NCBI RefSeq assembly: GCF_029910095.1
Contig: NZ_CP094526.1
Location: 4,464,001 to 4,528,000 of the forward strand
Direction of reading: 5' to 3'
Length of the DNA stretch: 64,000 nucleotides
Origin: Bradyrhizobium sp. ISRA464
GTDB lineage: Bacteria > Pseudomonadota > Alphaproteobacteria > Rhizobiales > Xanthobacteraceae
The translations under genes and the position numbers were made by a program. The notes under the pieces were generated by a model. That model ran no database searches. It saw only the letters and a list, made by a program, of their open reading frames with translations, and had not been told where the DNA came from. This document shows, one piece after another, positions 46,335 through 55,978 of this stretch (position 1 is the first letter of the stretch; the number at the start of each line of letters is the position of its first letter).

Positions 46335-46739
46335 GTGCCGCGCGTTCTCGTGGTCGACGACGACCCGATGGCGTGTGTTGCCATCGAGGTTTGTCTGCAA
46401 CGCCAGGGCTTCGAGGTCACCGTCGCCGACGGCGGTGAGGCCGGCATGCGCGCGCTGGAAAATGCAACCTTCGACGTGATGCTGGTCGACGTCTTCATGC
46501 CGCACATGCGCGGCTTCGAAGCAATCCGCATCTTCCATGAGCGCGCCCCCGATATCCCGGTCATCGCGATGTCAGGCTATGCTTTCGCGAATGCGGACCG
46601 CGCGCCGGATTTCCTGCGTATGACGATCGAACTCGGAGCCTCCGCTTGCCTGCGCAAGCCGTTCACGCCACAGGCGCTGATCGCCGCCGTCAACGATTGT
46701 CTTGCCAAGTCCGCTCCTTCCGCGCGCCTTTCAAATTAA
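46335..46739 (+). CDS. Single-domain response regulator (CheY-like)
   Basis: A 134-residue receiver starting at GTG 46335. The acidic triad is in RVLVVDDDPMACVAIEV and the phospho-acceptor Asp in VMLVDVFMPHMRGFEAI; the Ser/Thr position is in PVIAMSGYAF and the Lys in ACLRKPFTPQAL. No output domain. The hybrid histidine kinase begins 20 bases downstream, so the two probably form one unit. Confidence 0.9.
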   Translation: MPRVLVVDDDPMACVAIEVCLQRQGFEVTVADGGEAGMRALENATFDVMLVDVFMPHMRGFEAIRIFHERAPDIPVIAMSGYAFANADRAPDFLRMTIELGASACLRKPFTPQALIAAVNDCLAKSAPSARLSN

Positions 46740-46758
46740 TCGTTCGTACCAAGCGCCA

Positions 46759-48996
46759 ATGGCTTCCCAGCGTCTCATACTCGCCAGCGGCCTTGCGATC
46801 CTCCTTGCGATCAGCGCGGCGTCGATCGGGCTGGACGTCAAGTCGCACGACCAGCTCGAATCGGTCGAGCGCACGCTCGGCATCCTCAAGCAGATCTCCG
46901 ACATGCGCCCGTTGCTGCGCGGCGCCGAGAGCGCAGCGCGCGGCTTCGCGCTGACGGGCGATCCCTCGTTCGCCGACGAATACCGCGAGTCCAGCGCAGC
47001 CCTCACCTCCGCCTTCGACAACCTGATCGCGACGGTGAAAGACGATTCGGACGAGGCGCATATGCTGGCGGACGCGAAGGCACAGGTCGACCGCGGTATC
47101 GCACTCTGCGCGGAGCTGATCCGCTTGCGCAACGCCGGCGACACGGCCGGCGCCGCGGCGCTGACCTCCGGCGGCGAGAACCGCGTGCTGATGGACAAGG
47201 TCGGTGCAGCGCTCGAGCGGATCGTCGCCGAGGAGCGCCGGCTGCTCACGGTCCGCAACGCGCAGTCGAAGGCCAATGGACGCCGGCTGCTGGCGATCGA
47301 CCTCGCCGGCGTCGCGCTGATCCTGCTGCTTGCGACCGCGCTGACGCTGACGACGCGACGGTCCCGCCGGCAACTGCAGGACTCGCTGAGTGCGACGCAA
47401 GCGACCAACCTCTCGCTGGAGGCCAAGGTGGCCGAACGCACCCAGGATCTCGCCGCAGCCCTTGAGGAGGTCCGGCGCTCCACCTCGGTGATGGAGACCG
47501 CCTTCCGCAGCATGGCGGAGGCGGTGCTGGTGATCGACACGGCCGGCACCGTGCTGCTCTCCAATCCGGCTGCCGAGAAGATGCTGCGCTACAAGCCCGG
47601 CATGACGGTCGTGCAGCTGCGCGCCCTCAGCAACGTGTTCCAGGCTGACGGCGGCACGCCGATGCAGGCCGACGACATGCCGTCGGCCAAGGCGCTGCGC
47701 GGCGAGGAATTCGATGAGCTGGAATTCATCGCCCGGCCGGTGCGCGGCGACCCGCAGATGCACCTCGTGGTGTCGGGCCGCCCGCTGCGCGATGGCGATG
47801 GCGCCATCACCGGCGCTGCGCTGATCTATCACGACATCACCGCCTCGCGCGAAACCGAGCACAAGCTGCAGCAGGCGCAGAAGCTCGACGCCATCGGCAA
47901 GCTGACCGGCGGCGTCGCGCACGACTTCAACAACATGCTGACCATCATCACCGGCACCACGGAGACGCTGGTCGAGAGCCTGCGCAGCCAGCCGCAGCTG
48001 GCGAGGACCGCCGAGCTGATCGACCGTGCCGCCGAGCGGTGCCGCGAGCTGATCCAGCATCTGCTCGCCTTCGCCCGCCGCCAGCCGCTGGAGCCGCGCA
48101 CTGTCGACGTCAACGCCACCGTCGTCGACATCGCCAAGCTGCTGCGGCCCACCCTTGGCGAGCAGATCGAGATCGACTCGGTGCTCGCGCCCGACGTCGC
48201 CAGCGTCCACATCGATCCGTCGCAGCTATCGAACTCGCTGCTCAACATGGCGATCAACGCCCGCGACGCGATGCCTAATGGCGGCAAGCTCCTGTTCGAG
48301 ACCAGCAATATCGTGCTGGACGAGGCCTATGCGGCCACCAATCCCGACATCGCGCCCGGTCGCTACGTTTTGCTTGCGGTCAGCGACACCGGCAGCGGCA
48401 TGTCGCAGATGGTGCAGGACAAGGTGTTCGAGCCGTTCTTCACCACCAAGGAGGTCGGCAAGGGCTCGGGGCTCGGCATGAGCATGGTCTACGGCTTCGT
48501 CAAGCAATCCGGCGGCCATATCAAGATCTACAGCGAGCAAGGCCACGGCACCACGATCAAGCTCTATTTGCCGCCGGCGCGCGGCCAGGTCGAGGTCGAA
48601 GCCCCTGCCCCGACGGCGACACCGCACGGCAGCGAGACCATCCTGGTCGTCGAAGATGACGCGCTGGTGCGCAATTACGTCTGCGCGCAGCTCGCAAGCC
48701 TCGGCTACAAGACCATCGCCGTCGCCGACGGCCGCGCTGCGCTCGCGCTGGTCGACAAGGGCGAGAAATTCGATCTGCTGTTCACCGATGTCATCATGCC
48801 CGGCGGCTTGAACGGCCGGCAGCTCGCCGACGAGGTCGCGAAACGCCGGCCCGGCATCAAGGTGCTCTACACTTCGGGCTATACCGAGAACGCGATCGTG
48901 CATCACGGCCGCCTCGACGAGGGCGTGCTGCTGCTGCCAAAGCCCTATCGCAAGGCGCAGCTCGCCAGCATGCTGCAACAGGCGCTCGGCGAATGA
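46759..48996 (+). CDS. Hybrid histidine kinase: CHASE3-like, PAS, HisKA, HATPase, receiver
   Basis: 745 residues. TM1 is near residues 6-22. The periplasmic CHASE3-like domain (LLRGAESAARGFALTGDPSFADEYRE) is followed by TM2 near 178-200, then a coiled linker. A PAS domain (AFRSMAEAVLVIDTAGTVLLSNPAAEKML) comes next. HisKA has the phospho-His in LTGGVAHDFNNMLTIITG near 390, and HATPase_c has LLNMAINARDAMP, VSDTGSGMSQ and GSGLGMSMVYGFVKQSGG. The C-terminal receiver has ILVVEDDALVRNYV and DLLFTDVIMPGGLNG, ending in a conserved LPKPYRKAQL. ATG 46759 is the start. Confidence 0.93.
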   Translation: MASQRLILASGLAILLAISAASIGLDVKSHDQLESVERTLGILKQISDMRPLLRGAESAARGFALTGDPSFADEYRESSAALTSAFDNLIATVKDDSDEAHMLADAKAQVDRGIALCAELIRLRNAGDTAGAAALTSGGENRVLMDKVGAALERIVAEERRLLTVRNAQSKANGRRLLAIDLAGVALILLLATALTLTTRRSRRQLQDSLSATQATNLSLEAKVAERTQDLAAALEEVRRSTSVMETAFRSMAEAVLVIDTAGTVLLSNPAAEKMLRYKPGMTVVQLRALSNVFQADGGTPMQADDMPSAKALRGEEFDELEFIARPVRGDPQMHLVVSGRPLRDGDGAITGAALIYHDITASRETEHKLQQAQKLDAIGKLTGGVAHDFNNMLTIITGTTETLVESLRSQPQLARTAELIDRAAERCRELIQHLLAFARRQPLEPRTVDVNATVVDIAKLLRPTLGEQIEIDSVLAPDVASVHIDPSQLSNSLLNMAINARDAMPNGGKLLFETSNIVLDEAYAATNPDIAPGRYVLLAVSDTGSGMSQMVQDKVFEPFFTTKEVGKGSGLGMSMVYGFVKQSGGHIKIYSEQGHGTTIKLYLPPARGQVEVEAPAPTATPHGSETILVVEDDALVRNYVCAQLASLGYKTIAVADGRAALALVDKGEKFDLLFTDVIMPGGLNGRQLADEVAKRRPGIKVLYTSGYTENAIVHHGRLDEGVLLLPKPYRKAQLASMLQQALGE

Positions 48997-49040
48997 TGCG
49001 GGCACCTCCCGCTTATCTCTCGCCGCCTGCGGCACCCCTA

Positions 49041-49068
49041 CCCTCTCCCCGTAAGCATGGGGAGAGGG
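49041..49068. terminator. Perfect hairpin between convergent genes (bidirectional terminator or dispersed repeat)
   Basis: CCCTCTCCCC (49041-49050), loop GTAAGCAT, GGGGAGAGGG (49059-49068). Such CCTCTCCCC palindromes are common between convergent genes in Bradyrhizobium. There is no clear T tail. Confidence 0.55.
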
Positions 49069-49076
49069 AGAAGTGA

Positions 49077-49970
49077 TTAGCGCGTTGCCAGCACGACGCC
49101 GATCAGCGTGAACAGCAACGCCGCGATCTGGGTCATCCCCAGCGGCTCGTGCAGCGCGATCGCAGATGCCACCACGCCGATGACTGGCACGGCCATGGTG
49201 CCAATCGCCGCCACCGAGGCCGGCAGGCGCGCCAGCGCAGCAAACCAGCTGACATAGGCAACGCAGAACTGGATCACGGTCGAATAGACCAGGAGCCACC
49301 AGCCGACCGTCGTGAGCCGCTCGAGATTCGTGGTCTCGATCAACAGGCCGACGACCGTGATCGGCAGGCAGCCGAGACCGATCTGCCAGGCCGCCGCCGG
49401 AATTGGCGGCATCAGGATCGGATATTTCTTCGCCAGCACGGTGCCGAGCGCAAAGCCGATGGCGCCGCCGAGCGCCATGACGATGCCGGGCAGTTGCTCC
49501 TTGCTCGTGCCGAGGCCGTTGCCGCCCATGATCGCGGCCAGCCCGGCAAACGCCATCGCCAGCGCGATGGTGCGCAGGAGCGTCGGTCGTTCGCCGAGCA
49601 CGGGCCAGGCGAGCAGCGAAGCCCAGACCGGCATCGTGTAGGCGATCAGCGCGGTCTCGCTCGCCGGCAGCCACAATAGCGCAAGCCCCATCAGCACCAT
49701 CCAGCCGGTGACGTTGAGCACGGCATACAGCACGAGGCGCGGCCAAAGCCGTGTATCGACGGCGAGAGATTGCCGGCGGATCAGCGCCAGCACCGCAAGC
49801 AGCGCGGCGCCGATGACCCCGGTCGAGCCGCGCAGCGTCAGCGGCGGCAGTTCGCCGAGCAGGAACTTGGTCACGGGCCAGTTGAACCCCCAGCCCACCG
49901 AGGTGATGGCGAGGAACATCAGGCCAGCGGGCGCAAGGCGCGCCCGCGCGCGAGGCTTCGAATCTGTCAT
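49077..49970 (-). CDS. EamA/DMT-family membrane permease
   Basis: A 297-residue protein with about ten hydrophobic helices arranged as two EamA repeats (LMFLAITSVGWGFNWPVTKFLLGELPPLTLRGSTGVIGA and GGAIGFALGTVLAKKYPI onward). The family exports amino acids or other metabolites; the substrate is unknown. It is intact, unlike the EamA gene at 3314-4212. ATG 49970 is the start. Confidence 0.9.
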   Translation of the reverse strand: MTDSKPRARARLAPAGLMFLAITSVGWGFNWPVTKFLLGELPPLTLRGSTGVIGAALLAVLALIRRQSLAVDTRLWPRLVLYAVLNVTGWMVLMGLALLWLPASETALIAYTMPVWASLLAWPVLGERPTLLRTIALAMAFAGLAAIMGGNGLGTSKEQLPGIVMALGGAIGFALGTVLAKKYPILMPPIPAAAWQIGLGCLPITVVGLLIETTNLERLTTVGWWLLVYSTVIQFCVAYVSWFAALARLPASVAAIGTMAVPVIGVVASAIALHEPLGMTQIAALLFTLIGVVLATR

Positions 49971-50072
49971 GGGACCCGGGAGGGATGTGAATCAGCCGCA
50001 CCTTGCCTGCGATTTTGTCGCCCCACCATCACGCCTCTGACATGCCTGATCCGTACTTTGCCCGTAGGCTTA

Positions 50073-50193
50073 GGTGAGTCCCCAAATTTCAATCTGGAGA
50101 CGCGAATAAATAGTTCGCCTGTGAACAGCGGGCGAAGTTCCGATCCACAGCCGGATGAGATTTTTTTGGCTTGGGAATCCTTCAGGACTCACC
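50073..50193 (+). ncRNA. Candidate structured RNA (strand uncertain)
   Basis: GGTGAGTCC (50073-50081) and its exact complement GGACTCACC (50185-50193) would close a 121-base domain. Just inside, CCCAA and TTGGG can extend the stem. Within it are TTCGCC/GGCGAA and ATCC/GGAT hairpins, the second followed by a run of seven or more T. Nested pairing of this kind is unusual by chance in a noncoding gap. I do not recognise an Rfam family. Confidence 0.3.
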
Positions 50194-50245
50194 GATAGTT
50201 GGCTCGATCACAGGCGCGGCATCGACCCCTGTTATCCCAACCTTT

Positions 50246-50261
50246 CCACCATATTTAGTGT
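50246..50261 (+). promoter_or_regulatory. Candidate NrdR box upstream of nrdJ
   Basis: CCACCATATTTAGTGT matches the NrdR-box consensus (ACAC-W-ATAT-A-T-W-GTGT form) at 13 of 16 positions. NrdR represses ribonucleotide reductase genes. A second, tandem box at the usual spacing was not seen, and the site lies about 510 bases before the ATG. Confidence 0.35.
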
Positions 50262-50772
50262 TTGATTCAGAAACTCGTACTAGTCCTTGACGGGCGTGAC
50301 GGAGTTGGCCTAGCTTTCAACCTGTTCGGCGCGAGTGTGTTTGGGTCCCCGCCGGTCGCTCCCACAAGGGTTCCAAAATGACCACTCCGCCGGGCCTTAG
50401 GGCCACGGGCGAAGGGCTTGTCTGCCCTGAATTTTGGACCACTTCCGGAGCGCCAAACGGGCCAACAAGGCCCGGAAACGAGAGGCCGGAACCGGCCCGC
50501 AAAATAGCGTGCGCGTGACGTGTCGCGTGGAAAGCGTTGGGGCGTTGAATGCATGTCTGGAAGGCCCGATTCCGTCGGGACCCGCCCGGAACGTGCCGCC
50601 GCAGGACCGGTGCCAAACCGGCTTCCCGCGGATGAGAGAACAGGCCGGGTCCACCGGCTGAGCTGCGAATGACGGGAGGCGTGCTCGTGCGTGTTCCGAA
50701 GTTCGCTCAAAGATAACATTACCGGCAACCCGCGAGAAACGTGGGGCCGGCAGAAGAGACGGGGCTCGACCA

Positions 50773-53700
50773 ATGCGAATCGATCGGCGCAACACCACCA
50801 GCGGACAAACACCCTATGCCGGGATCAATTTCAGGCTGACCACATCGGAGATCCGCAATCCCGACGGCTCGGTCGTGTTCCGGGCCGAGAACGTCGAAGT
50901 GCCGGAGTTCTGGTCGCAGGTCGCCTCCGACGTGTTGGCGCAGAAGTATTTCCGCAAAGCCGGCGTCGCCGCGCGCCTGAAGAAGGTCGAGGAAGAGACC
51001 GTGCCGTCCTGGCTGTGGCGCTCGGTGCCCGACACCGAGGCGCTGGCGGCGCTGCCCGAGCAGGAGCGCTATGTCGGCGAGACCTCCGCCAAGCAGGTGT
51101 TCGATCGCCTCGCCGGCTGCTGGACCTATTGGGGCTGGAAGGGCGGCTACTTCTCCTCGGAAGACGATGCGCAGGCCTTCTTCGACGAGCTCCGCTTCCA
51201 GCTCGCCAAGCAGATGGTCGCGCCGAACTCGCCGCAATGGTTCAACACCGGCCTGCACTGGGCCTACGGCATCGACGGCCCCGGCCAGGGCCACTATTAC
51301 GTCGACTGGAAGACCGGCAAGCTGACCAAGTCGAAGTCGGCCTACGAGCATCCGCAGCCGCATGCCTGCTTCATCCAGGGCATCGAGGACGACCTCGTCA
51401 ACGAGGGCGGCATCATGGACCTCTGGGTGCGCGAGGCGCGCCTGTTCAAATACGGCTCCGGCACCGGCTCCAACTTCTCGCGCCTGCGCGGCGAAGGCGA
51501 GCGCCTCTCCGGCGGCGGCCGCTCGAGCGGCCTGATGAGCTTCCTCAAGATCGGCGACCGCGCCGCCGGCGCGATCAAGTCCGGCGGCACCACGCGCCGC
51601 GCGGCCAAGATGGTCGTGGTCGACGTCGATCACCCCGACATCGAGACCTATATCGACTGGAAGGTGAAGGAGGAGCAGAAGGTCGCAGCCCTCGTCACCG
51701 GCTCCAAGATCAACCAGAAGCACCTCAAGGCCGTGATGAAGGCCTGCGTGAACTGCGAAGGTTCGGGCGACGACTGCTTCGATCCCGAGAAGAACCCTGC
51801 CCTGCGCCGCGAGATCAAGCTCGCCCGCCGCAACCTGGTGCCCGACAACTACATCAAGCGGGTGATCCAGTTCGCCAAGCAGGGCTACAAGGAGATCCAG
51901 TTCGACACCTACGACACCGACTGGGATTCGGAGGCCTATCTCACCGTCTCCGGCCAGAACTCCAACAATTCGGTGTCGCTGAAGGACGACTTCCTCCGCG
52001 CGGTGGAGACCGACGGCGAGTGGAATCTGGTGGGACGCACCACCAAGAAGGTGACGAAGACGCTGAAGGCGCGCGACCTCTGGGACAAGATCGGCTACGC
52101 CGCTTGGGCCAGCGCCGATCCGGGCCTCCACTTCAACACCACGATGAACGACTGGCACACCTGCAAGGCGTCCGGCGACATCCGCGCGTCCAATCCGTGC
52201 TCGGAATACATGTTCCTGGACGACACGGCGTGCAACCTCGCCTCCGCCAACCTCTTGACGTTCTACAACACCACCACCAAGCGCTTCGACGTCGAGTCCT
52301 ACGAGCACCTCTGCCGGCTCTGGACCATCGTGCTGGAAATCTCCGTCATGATGGCCCAATTCCCGTCGAAGGCCATTGCCGAACTGTCCTACGAATTCCG
52401 TACCCTCGGCCTCGGCTTCGCCAATATCGGCGGCCTCTTGATGACCATGGGCCTGCCCTACGACTCCAAGGAAGGCCGCTCGCTGTGCGGCGCGCTGACC
52501 GCTGTGATGACCGGTATCGCCTACAAGACCTCGGCCGAGATGGCGGCTGAGCTCGGCACCTTCCCCGGCTACAAGAAGAACGCGGCGCACATGCTGCGCG
52601 TGATCCGCAACCACCGCCGCGCCGCGCATGGCAACGCGTCCGGTTACGAGGCGCTCTCGGTCAACCCGGTGCCGCTCGATCATGCCTCCTGCCCGCAAGC
52701 AGACCTCGTCACCCATGCCGTGCACGCCTGGGATGACGCGCTCGCGCTCGGCGAGCAGCACGGCTATCGCAACGCCCAGACCACCGTGGTGGCGCCGACC
52801 GGCACCATCGGCCTGGTGATGGATTGCGACACCACCGGCATCGAGCCCGACTTCGCGCTGGTGAAGTTCAAGAAGCTCGCCGGCGGCGGCTACTTCAAGA
52901 TCATCAACCAGGCAGTGCCGCAGGCGCTGCGCGCGCTCGGCTATCGCGAGAGCGAGATCGCGGAGATCGAGGCCTACGCCGTCGGCCACGGCTCGCTCTC
53001 CAATGCGCCCGGCATCAACGCCTCGACGCTGAAGGCCAAGGGCTTCACCGACGAAGCCATTGCCAAGGTCGAGAAGGCGCTGCCGACCGCGTTCGACATC
53101 AAGTTCGCCTTCAACAAGTGGACCTTCGGCGAGGACTTTATCCGCGACACCCTCGGCATTGACGCCGAGGCCATCGCAGCGCCGGGCTTCGACCTGCTCG
53201 CGGCGGTTGGATTCACCAGGCGCGAGATCGAGGCCGCCAACGTGCACATCTGCGGCGCGATGACGGTGGAAGGCGCCCCGCATCTGAAGGCGGAGCACTA
53301 TGCGGTGTTCGACTGCGCCAATCCCTGCGGCAAGATCGGCAAGCGCTACCTCTCGGTCGAGAGCCACATCCGCATGATGGCGGCCTCCCAGCCGTTCATC
53401 TCGGGCGCGATCTCCAAGACCATCAACATGCCGAACGACGCCACGGTGGAGGACTGCAAGTCCGCCTACCTCTTGTCGTGGAAGCTCGCGCTGAAGGCCA
53501 ACGCGCTCTACCGCGACGGCTCCAAGCTGTCACAGCCGCTCAACTCGCAGCTCATCGCCGACGATGACGACGAGGACGATGCGGTGGAGGCGCTCTACGA
53601 GAAGCCGATGGCGGCGCGTGCCGCCCAGGTCTCGGAGAAGATCGTCGAGAAGCTGGTCGAGCGCATCGTCGTGATGCGCGAGCGCGAGAAGATGCCGGAC

Positions 53701-54531
53701 CGCCGCAAGGGCTACACCCAGAAGGCTGTGGTCGGCGGCCACAAGGTCTATCTCCGCACCGGTGAGTATGACGACGGCCGTCTCGGCGAGATCTTCATCG
53801 ACATGCACAAGGAAGGCGCGGCGCTGCGCTCCTTCATCAACAACTTCGCGATCGCGGTCTCCCTCGGCCTGCAATACGGCGTGCCGCTGGAGGAATATGT
53901 CGACGCCTTCACCTTCACCCGCTTCGAGCCGGCGGGCCCGGTGCAAGGCAACGACTCGATCAAGTACGCGACCTCGATCCTCGACTATGTCTTCCGCGAG
54001 CTCGCGGTGAGCTACATGGGCCGCTTCGACCTCGCCCATGTCGATCCGAACGAGTCCGGCTTCGACGCACTCGGCAAGGGCGTCGAGGAAGGCAAGGAGC
54101 CGGATGAGGCGCCCGCCCAGCAGGCCACCAAGTATCTGTCGCGCGGCCTCACCCGCTCGCGCACCGACAATCTCGTGATCATGCGCGGCGGCTCGACCGC
54201 GGTGAGCCAGAACGCCGACAACGCCCCCGCCGGCGGCAACCGCGTCACCGCGCTCTCCCCCCGCGGCGCCTCCGACACCGTCGAAGGCGCGGTCGCCTTG
54301 AAGCAGGAAACCAGCCACGACCTCTCGCCGACCGAGAAGCTCGAGGCCCTGAACTGGAGCAAGGCCGGCTCAGCCGCCGCCGTCGCCCCGTCCAAGGCCG
54401 AGCGTCGCGCCGAAGCGAAAGCCAAGGGCTACGAAGGCGAGATGTGCTCGGAGTGCGGCAACTTCACGCTGGTGCGGAACGGGACGTGCATGAAGTGCGA
54501 TACGTGCGGAAGTACAACCGGGTGCTCCTGA
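50773..54531 (+). CDS. nrdJ: Vitamin B12-dependent (class II) ribonucleoside-diphosphate reductase
   Basis: A 1252-residue enzyme that makes deoxyribonucleotides with adenosylcobalamin as radical source, so it needs no oxygen. The start [20 protein letters not shown] suits the family. Visible parts are [27 protein letters not shown], the active-site region [25 protein letters not shown] near residue 475, the [21 protein letters not shown] loop near 675, and a C-terminal zinc-ribbon with redox cysteines ([29 protein letters not shown]). It is a long, single-polypeptide form typical of alphaproteobacteria. The CBASS locus starts 208 bases after its stop. Confidence 0.95.
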   Translation: MRIDRRNTTSGQTPYAGINFRLTTSEIRNPDGSVVFRAENVEVPEFWSQVASDVLAQKYFRKAGVAARLKKVEEETVPSWLWRSVPDTEALAALPEQERYVGETSAKQVFDRLAGCWTYWGWKGGYFSSEDDAQAFFDELRFQLAKQMVAPNSPQWFNTGLHWAYGIDGPGQGHYYVDWKTGKLTKSKSAYEHPQPHACFIQGIEDDLVNEGGIMDLWVREARLFKYGSGTGSNFSRLRGEGERLSGGGRSSGLMSFLKIGDRAAGAIKSGGTTRRAAKMVVVDVDHPDIETYIDWKVKEEQKVAALVTGSKINQKHLKAVMKACVNCEGSGDDCFDPEKNPALRREIKLARRNLVPDNYIKRVIQFAKQGYKEIQFDTYDTDWDSEAYLTVSGQNSNNSVSLKDDFLRAVETDGEWNLVGRTTKKVTKTLKARDLWDKIGYAAWASADPGLHFNTTMNDWHTCKASGDIRASNPCSEYMFLDDTACNLASANLLTFYNTTTKRFDVESYEHLCRLWTIVLEISVMMAQFPSKAIAELSYEFRTLGLGFANIGGLLMTMGLPYDSKEGRSLCGALTAVMTGIAYKTSAEMAAELGTFPGYKKNAAHMLRVIRNHRRAAHGNASGYEALSVNPVPLDHASCPQADLVTHAVHAWDDALALGEQHGYRNAQTTVVAPTGTIGLVMDCDTTGIEPDFALVKFKKLAGGGYFKIINQAVPQALRALGYRESEIAEIEAYAVGHGSLSNAPGINASTLKAKGFTDEAIAKVEKALPTAFDIKFAFNKWTFGEDFIRDTLGIDAEAIAAPGFDLLAAVGFTRREIEAANVHICGAMTVEGAPHLKAEHYAVFDCANPCGKIGKRYLSVESHIRMMAASQPFISGAISKTINMPNDATVEDCKSAYLLSWKLALKANALYRDGSKLSQPLNSQLIADDDDEDDAVEALYEKPMAARAAQVSEKIVEKLVERIVVMREREKMPDRRKGYTQKAVVGGHKVYLRTGEYDDGRLGEIFIDMHKEGAALRSFINNFAIAVSLGLQYGVPLEEYVDAFTFTRFEPAGPVQGNDSIKYATSILDYVFRELAVSYMGRFDLAHVDPNESGFDALGKGVEEGKEPDEAPAQQATKYLSRGLTRSRTDNLVIMRGGSTAVSQNADNAPAGGNRVTALSPRGASDTVEGAVALKQETSHDLSPTEKLEALNWSKAGSAAAVAPSKAERRAEAKAKGYEGEMCSECGNFTLVRNGTCMKCDTCGSTTGCS

Positions 54532-54668
54532 TTATGCCGACTGACGGAGTCGGGGCGGACGTGCCGAAATAGCACCCCTCTCTCTCCGTTATGCCGAACC
54601 GAAGTCCGCTTCGTTCGGTGAAGCTACTGGACCCGGCGCCGCAGGCGCCGCGTCCTTCGAGACCAGGT

Positions 54669-54694
54669 TCGCGGCGCGCTTCGGCTCGCCGCGA
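54669..54694. repeat. Perfect 8-bp inverted repeat in the nrdJ-cap5 gap
   Basis: TCGCGGCG (54669-54676), 10 bases, CGCCGCGA (54687-54694). A second GGCGCC-containing hairpin lies just upstream. They may end the nrdJ transcript or mark the left edge of the CBASS island. Confidence 0.4.
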
Positions 54695-54739
54695 AAATGG
54701 CGCAACGAACGAATCGTGAATCGCTTCGGGATGTAGGTC

Positions 54740-55963
54740 ATGAGCGAGGTCGCAGAGATCGAGGAAAACCAACCGCCGGAGCCGCGCCGCACCGGGCGGC
54801 GCGGCTCCGCGGCGACGAACAGGAAGCCGGCCCGCAAGGCCATCCCGCCCAAGGTCCAGAACGTGGTGTGGGGTCGGGCCGCGGGTCGGTGCCAGTACGC
54901 AGGTTGCAACAAGCTGCTGATCGGAGAGCAGATCTCCGGTGCCCGCAACGCCAACAATTCCTACATCGCACACGTCGTGGGAGATTCACCGGAAGGTCCG
55001 CGCGGCGATCCGATCCTTTCGCCCAAGCTCGCCCACGATCCGGACAACCTGATGCTTGTCTGCGACGAGCATCACCGCGTCATCGATCGCGAAATGGTCG
55101 ACGCGCATTCCGTCGATGTGCTCCGCGAGATGAAATCGCGACATGAGACGCGCATCCGCATCGTGGGCGGCATCGACGAGGACCTCGGCAGCCACGTCAT
55201 CCGCTACGCCGCTAAGATCGGCGCCAACGAGTCGCCGGTCGAAAAGGGCGCGGTCAAGTGGTCCATGATCCCGGACCGCTACCCGCTCGACGGCGGCTGG
55301 ATCGACCTCGACCTCGTCACCCTCGAGCTCCGCGACGACGATCCTGACTTCTGGCCCACGCACGTCAAAAACCTCCGAACAGTCTTCAACGAGAAGGTCC
55401 GGGGGCGCATGGAGCGCCAGGAGATCAAGCGCCTCGCCGTATTCGGCCTGGCACCGATCCCGCTGCTGTTCGAACTCGGTCGCCTGATCAGCGACATCCC
55501 GACCGCCGACGTCCGGCAGCTGCTGCGCGACCCGAAGGGGTGGAAATGGGACACCGCGTCGGCGCCGGTCCGGTACGAAGCTATTCGTCCGACGCGGATC
55601 GGCGGGCCCGTCGCGCTCAAGCTCGAGATCAGCGCGCCCGTCGCCGACGGTCGCGTCACGAACGTGCTCGGGCCCGACACCGCGATCTGGTCGATCGCGG
55701 CCGACGGCGCGCACAACGACATCGTGCGCCGCCCCGAAGACATCGCCGCCTTCGCCAAGCTCTTCCGCAAGACGCTGGACGACATCAAGCTCGCCCATGG
55801 AGAGGACGTCGCCGTGAATATCTTTCCCGCCGTCCCGGTCTCGATTGCGGTCGAGGCGGGCCGGTCATGGCAACCGAAGGCCCATCCGTCGCTCACCATC
55901 TACGACCAGAACTGGAAGCTGGGCGGCTTCGCCCTCGCCCTCCGGCTCGAACACGCCTGCTGA
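54740..55963 (+). CDS. cap5: CBASS effector: HNH endonuclease fused to SAVED domain (Cap5 type)
   Basis: A 407-residue nuclease. The N-terminal HNH domain has Cys51 and Cys56 (GRCQYAGCNKLL), His78 in NSYIAHVVGD, Asn103 and Cys108/His112 in NLMLVCDEHHRVID, fitting the H-N-H pattern with structural cysteines. From about residue 160 the SAVED domain follows (DRYPLDGGWIDLDLVTLEL, RLAVFGLAPIPLLFELGRLISDIPTADVRQL, AVNIFPAVPVSIAVEAGR, HPSLTIYDQN). SAVED domains bind cyclic oligonucleotides and activate the nuclease, which then degrades DNA and stops phage spread by killing or arresting the cell. The gene is 16 bases upstream of the CD-NTase gene. Confidence 0.9.
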   Translation: MSEVAEIEENQPPEPRRTGRRGSAATNRKPARKAIPPKVQNVVWGRAAGRCQYAGCNKLLIGEQISGARNANNSYIAHVVGDSPEGPRGDPILSPKLAHDPDNLMLVCDEHHRVIDREMVDAHSVDVLREMKSRHETRIRIVGGIDEDLGSHVIRYAAKIGANESPVEKGAVKWSMIPDRYPLDGGWIDLDLVTLELRDDDPDFWPTHVKNLRTVFNEKVRGRMERQEIKRLAVFGLAPIPLLFELGRLISDIPTADVRQLLRDPKGWKWDTASAPVRYEAIRPTRIGGPVALKLEISAPVADGRVTNVLGPDTAIWSIAADGAHNDIVRRPEDIAAFAKLFRKTLDDIKLAHGEDVAVNIFPAVPVSIAVEAGRSWQPKAHPSLTIYDQNWKLGGFALALRLEHAC

Positions 55964-55978
55964 CAGCAAGGAAACCTC

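Larger units (their letters stand above)
49971..50772. other. 802-base region upstream of nrdJ, leader with much potential RNA structure
   Basis: No protein gene is convincing on either strand. It holds the promoter of the EamA gene (minus), a candidate structured RNA at 50073-50193, a candidate NrdR box at 50246-50261, and about 480 bases of GC-rich, hairpin-rich sequence (for example GGCCGGAACCGGCC near 50485) running to the nrdJ start. The nrdJ mRNA leader may be unusually long. Confidence 0.5.

Noticed and set aside
50540..50690. Possible cobalamin riboswitch upstream of nrdJ
   Set aside because: Fragments such as CCGGTGCC...CCCGCGG recall the core, but the ACTGT element and the B12 box (GCCAGGA-ACCTGCC type) are absent.
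50719..53367. An 882-codon open frame on the minus strand
   Set aside because: It lies opposite nrdJ, which has strong family motifs. The antisense product has typical shadow composition and no recognisable domain.
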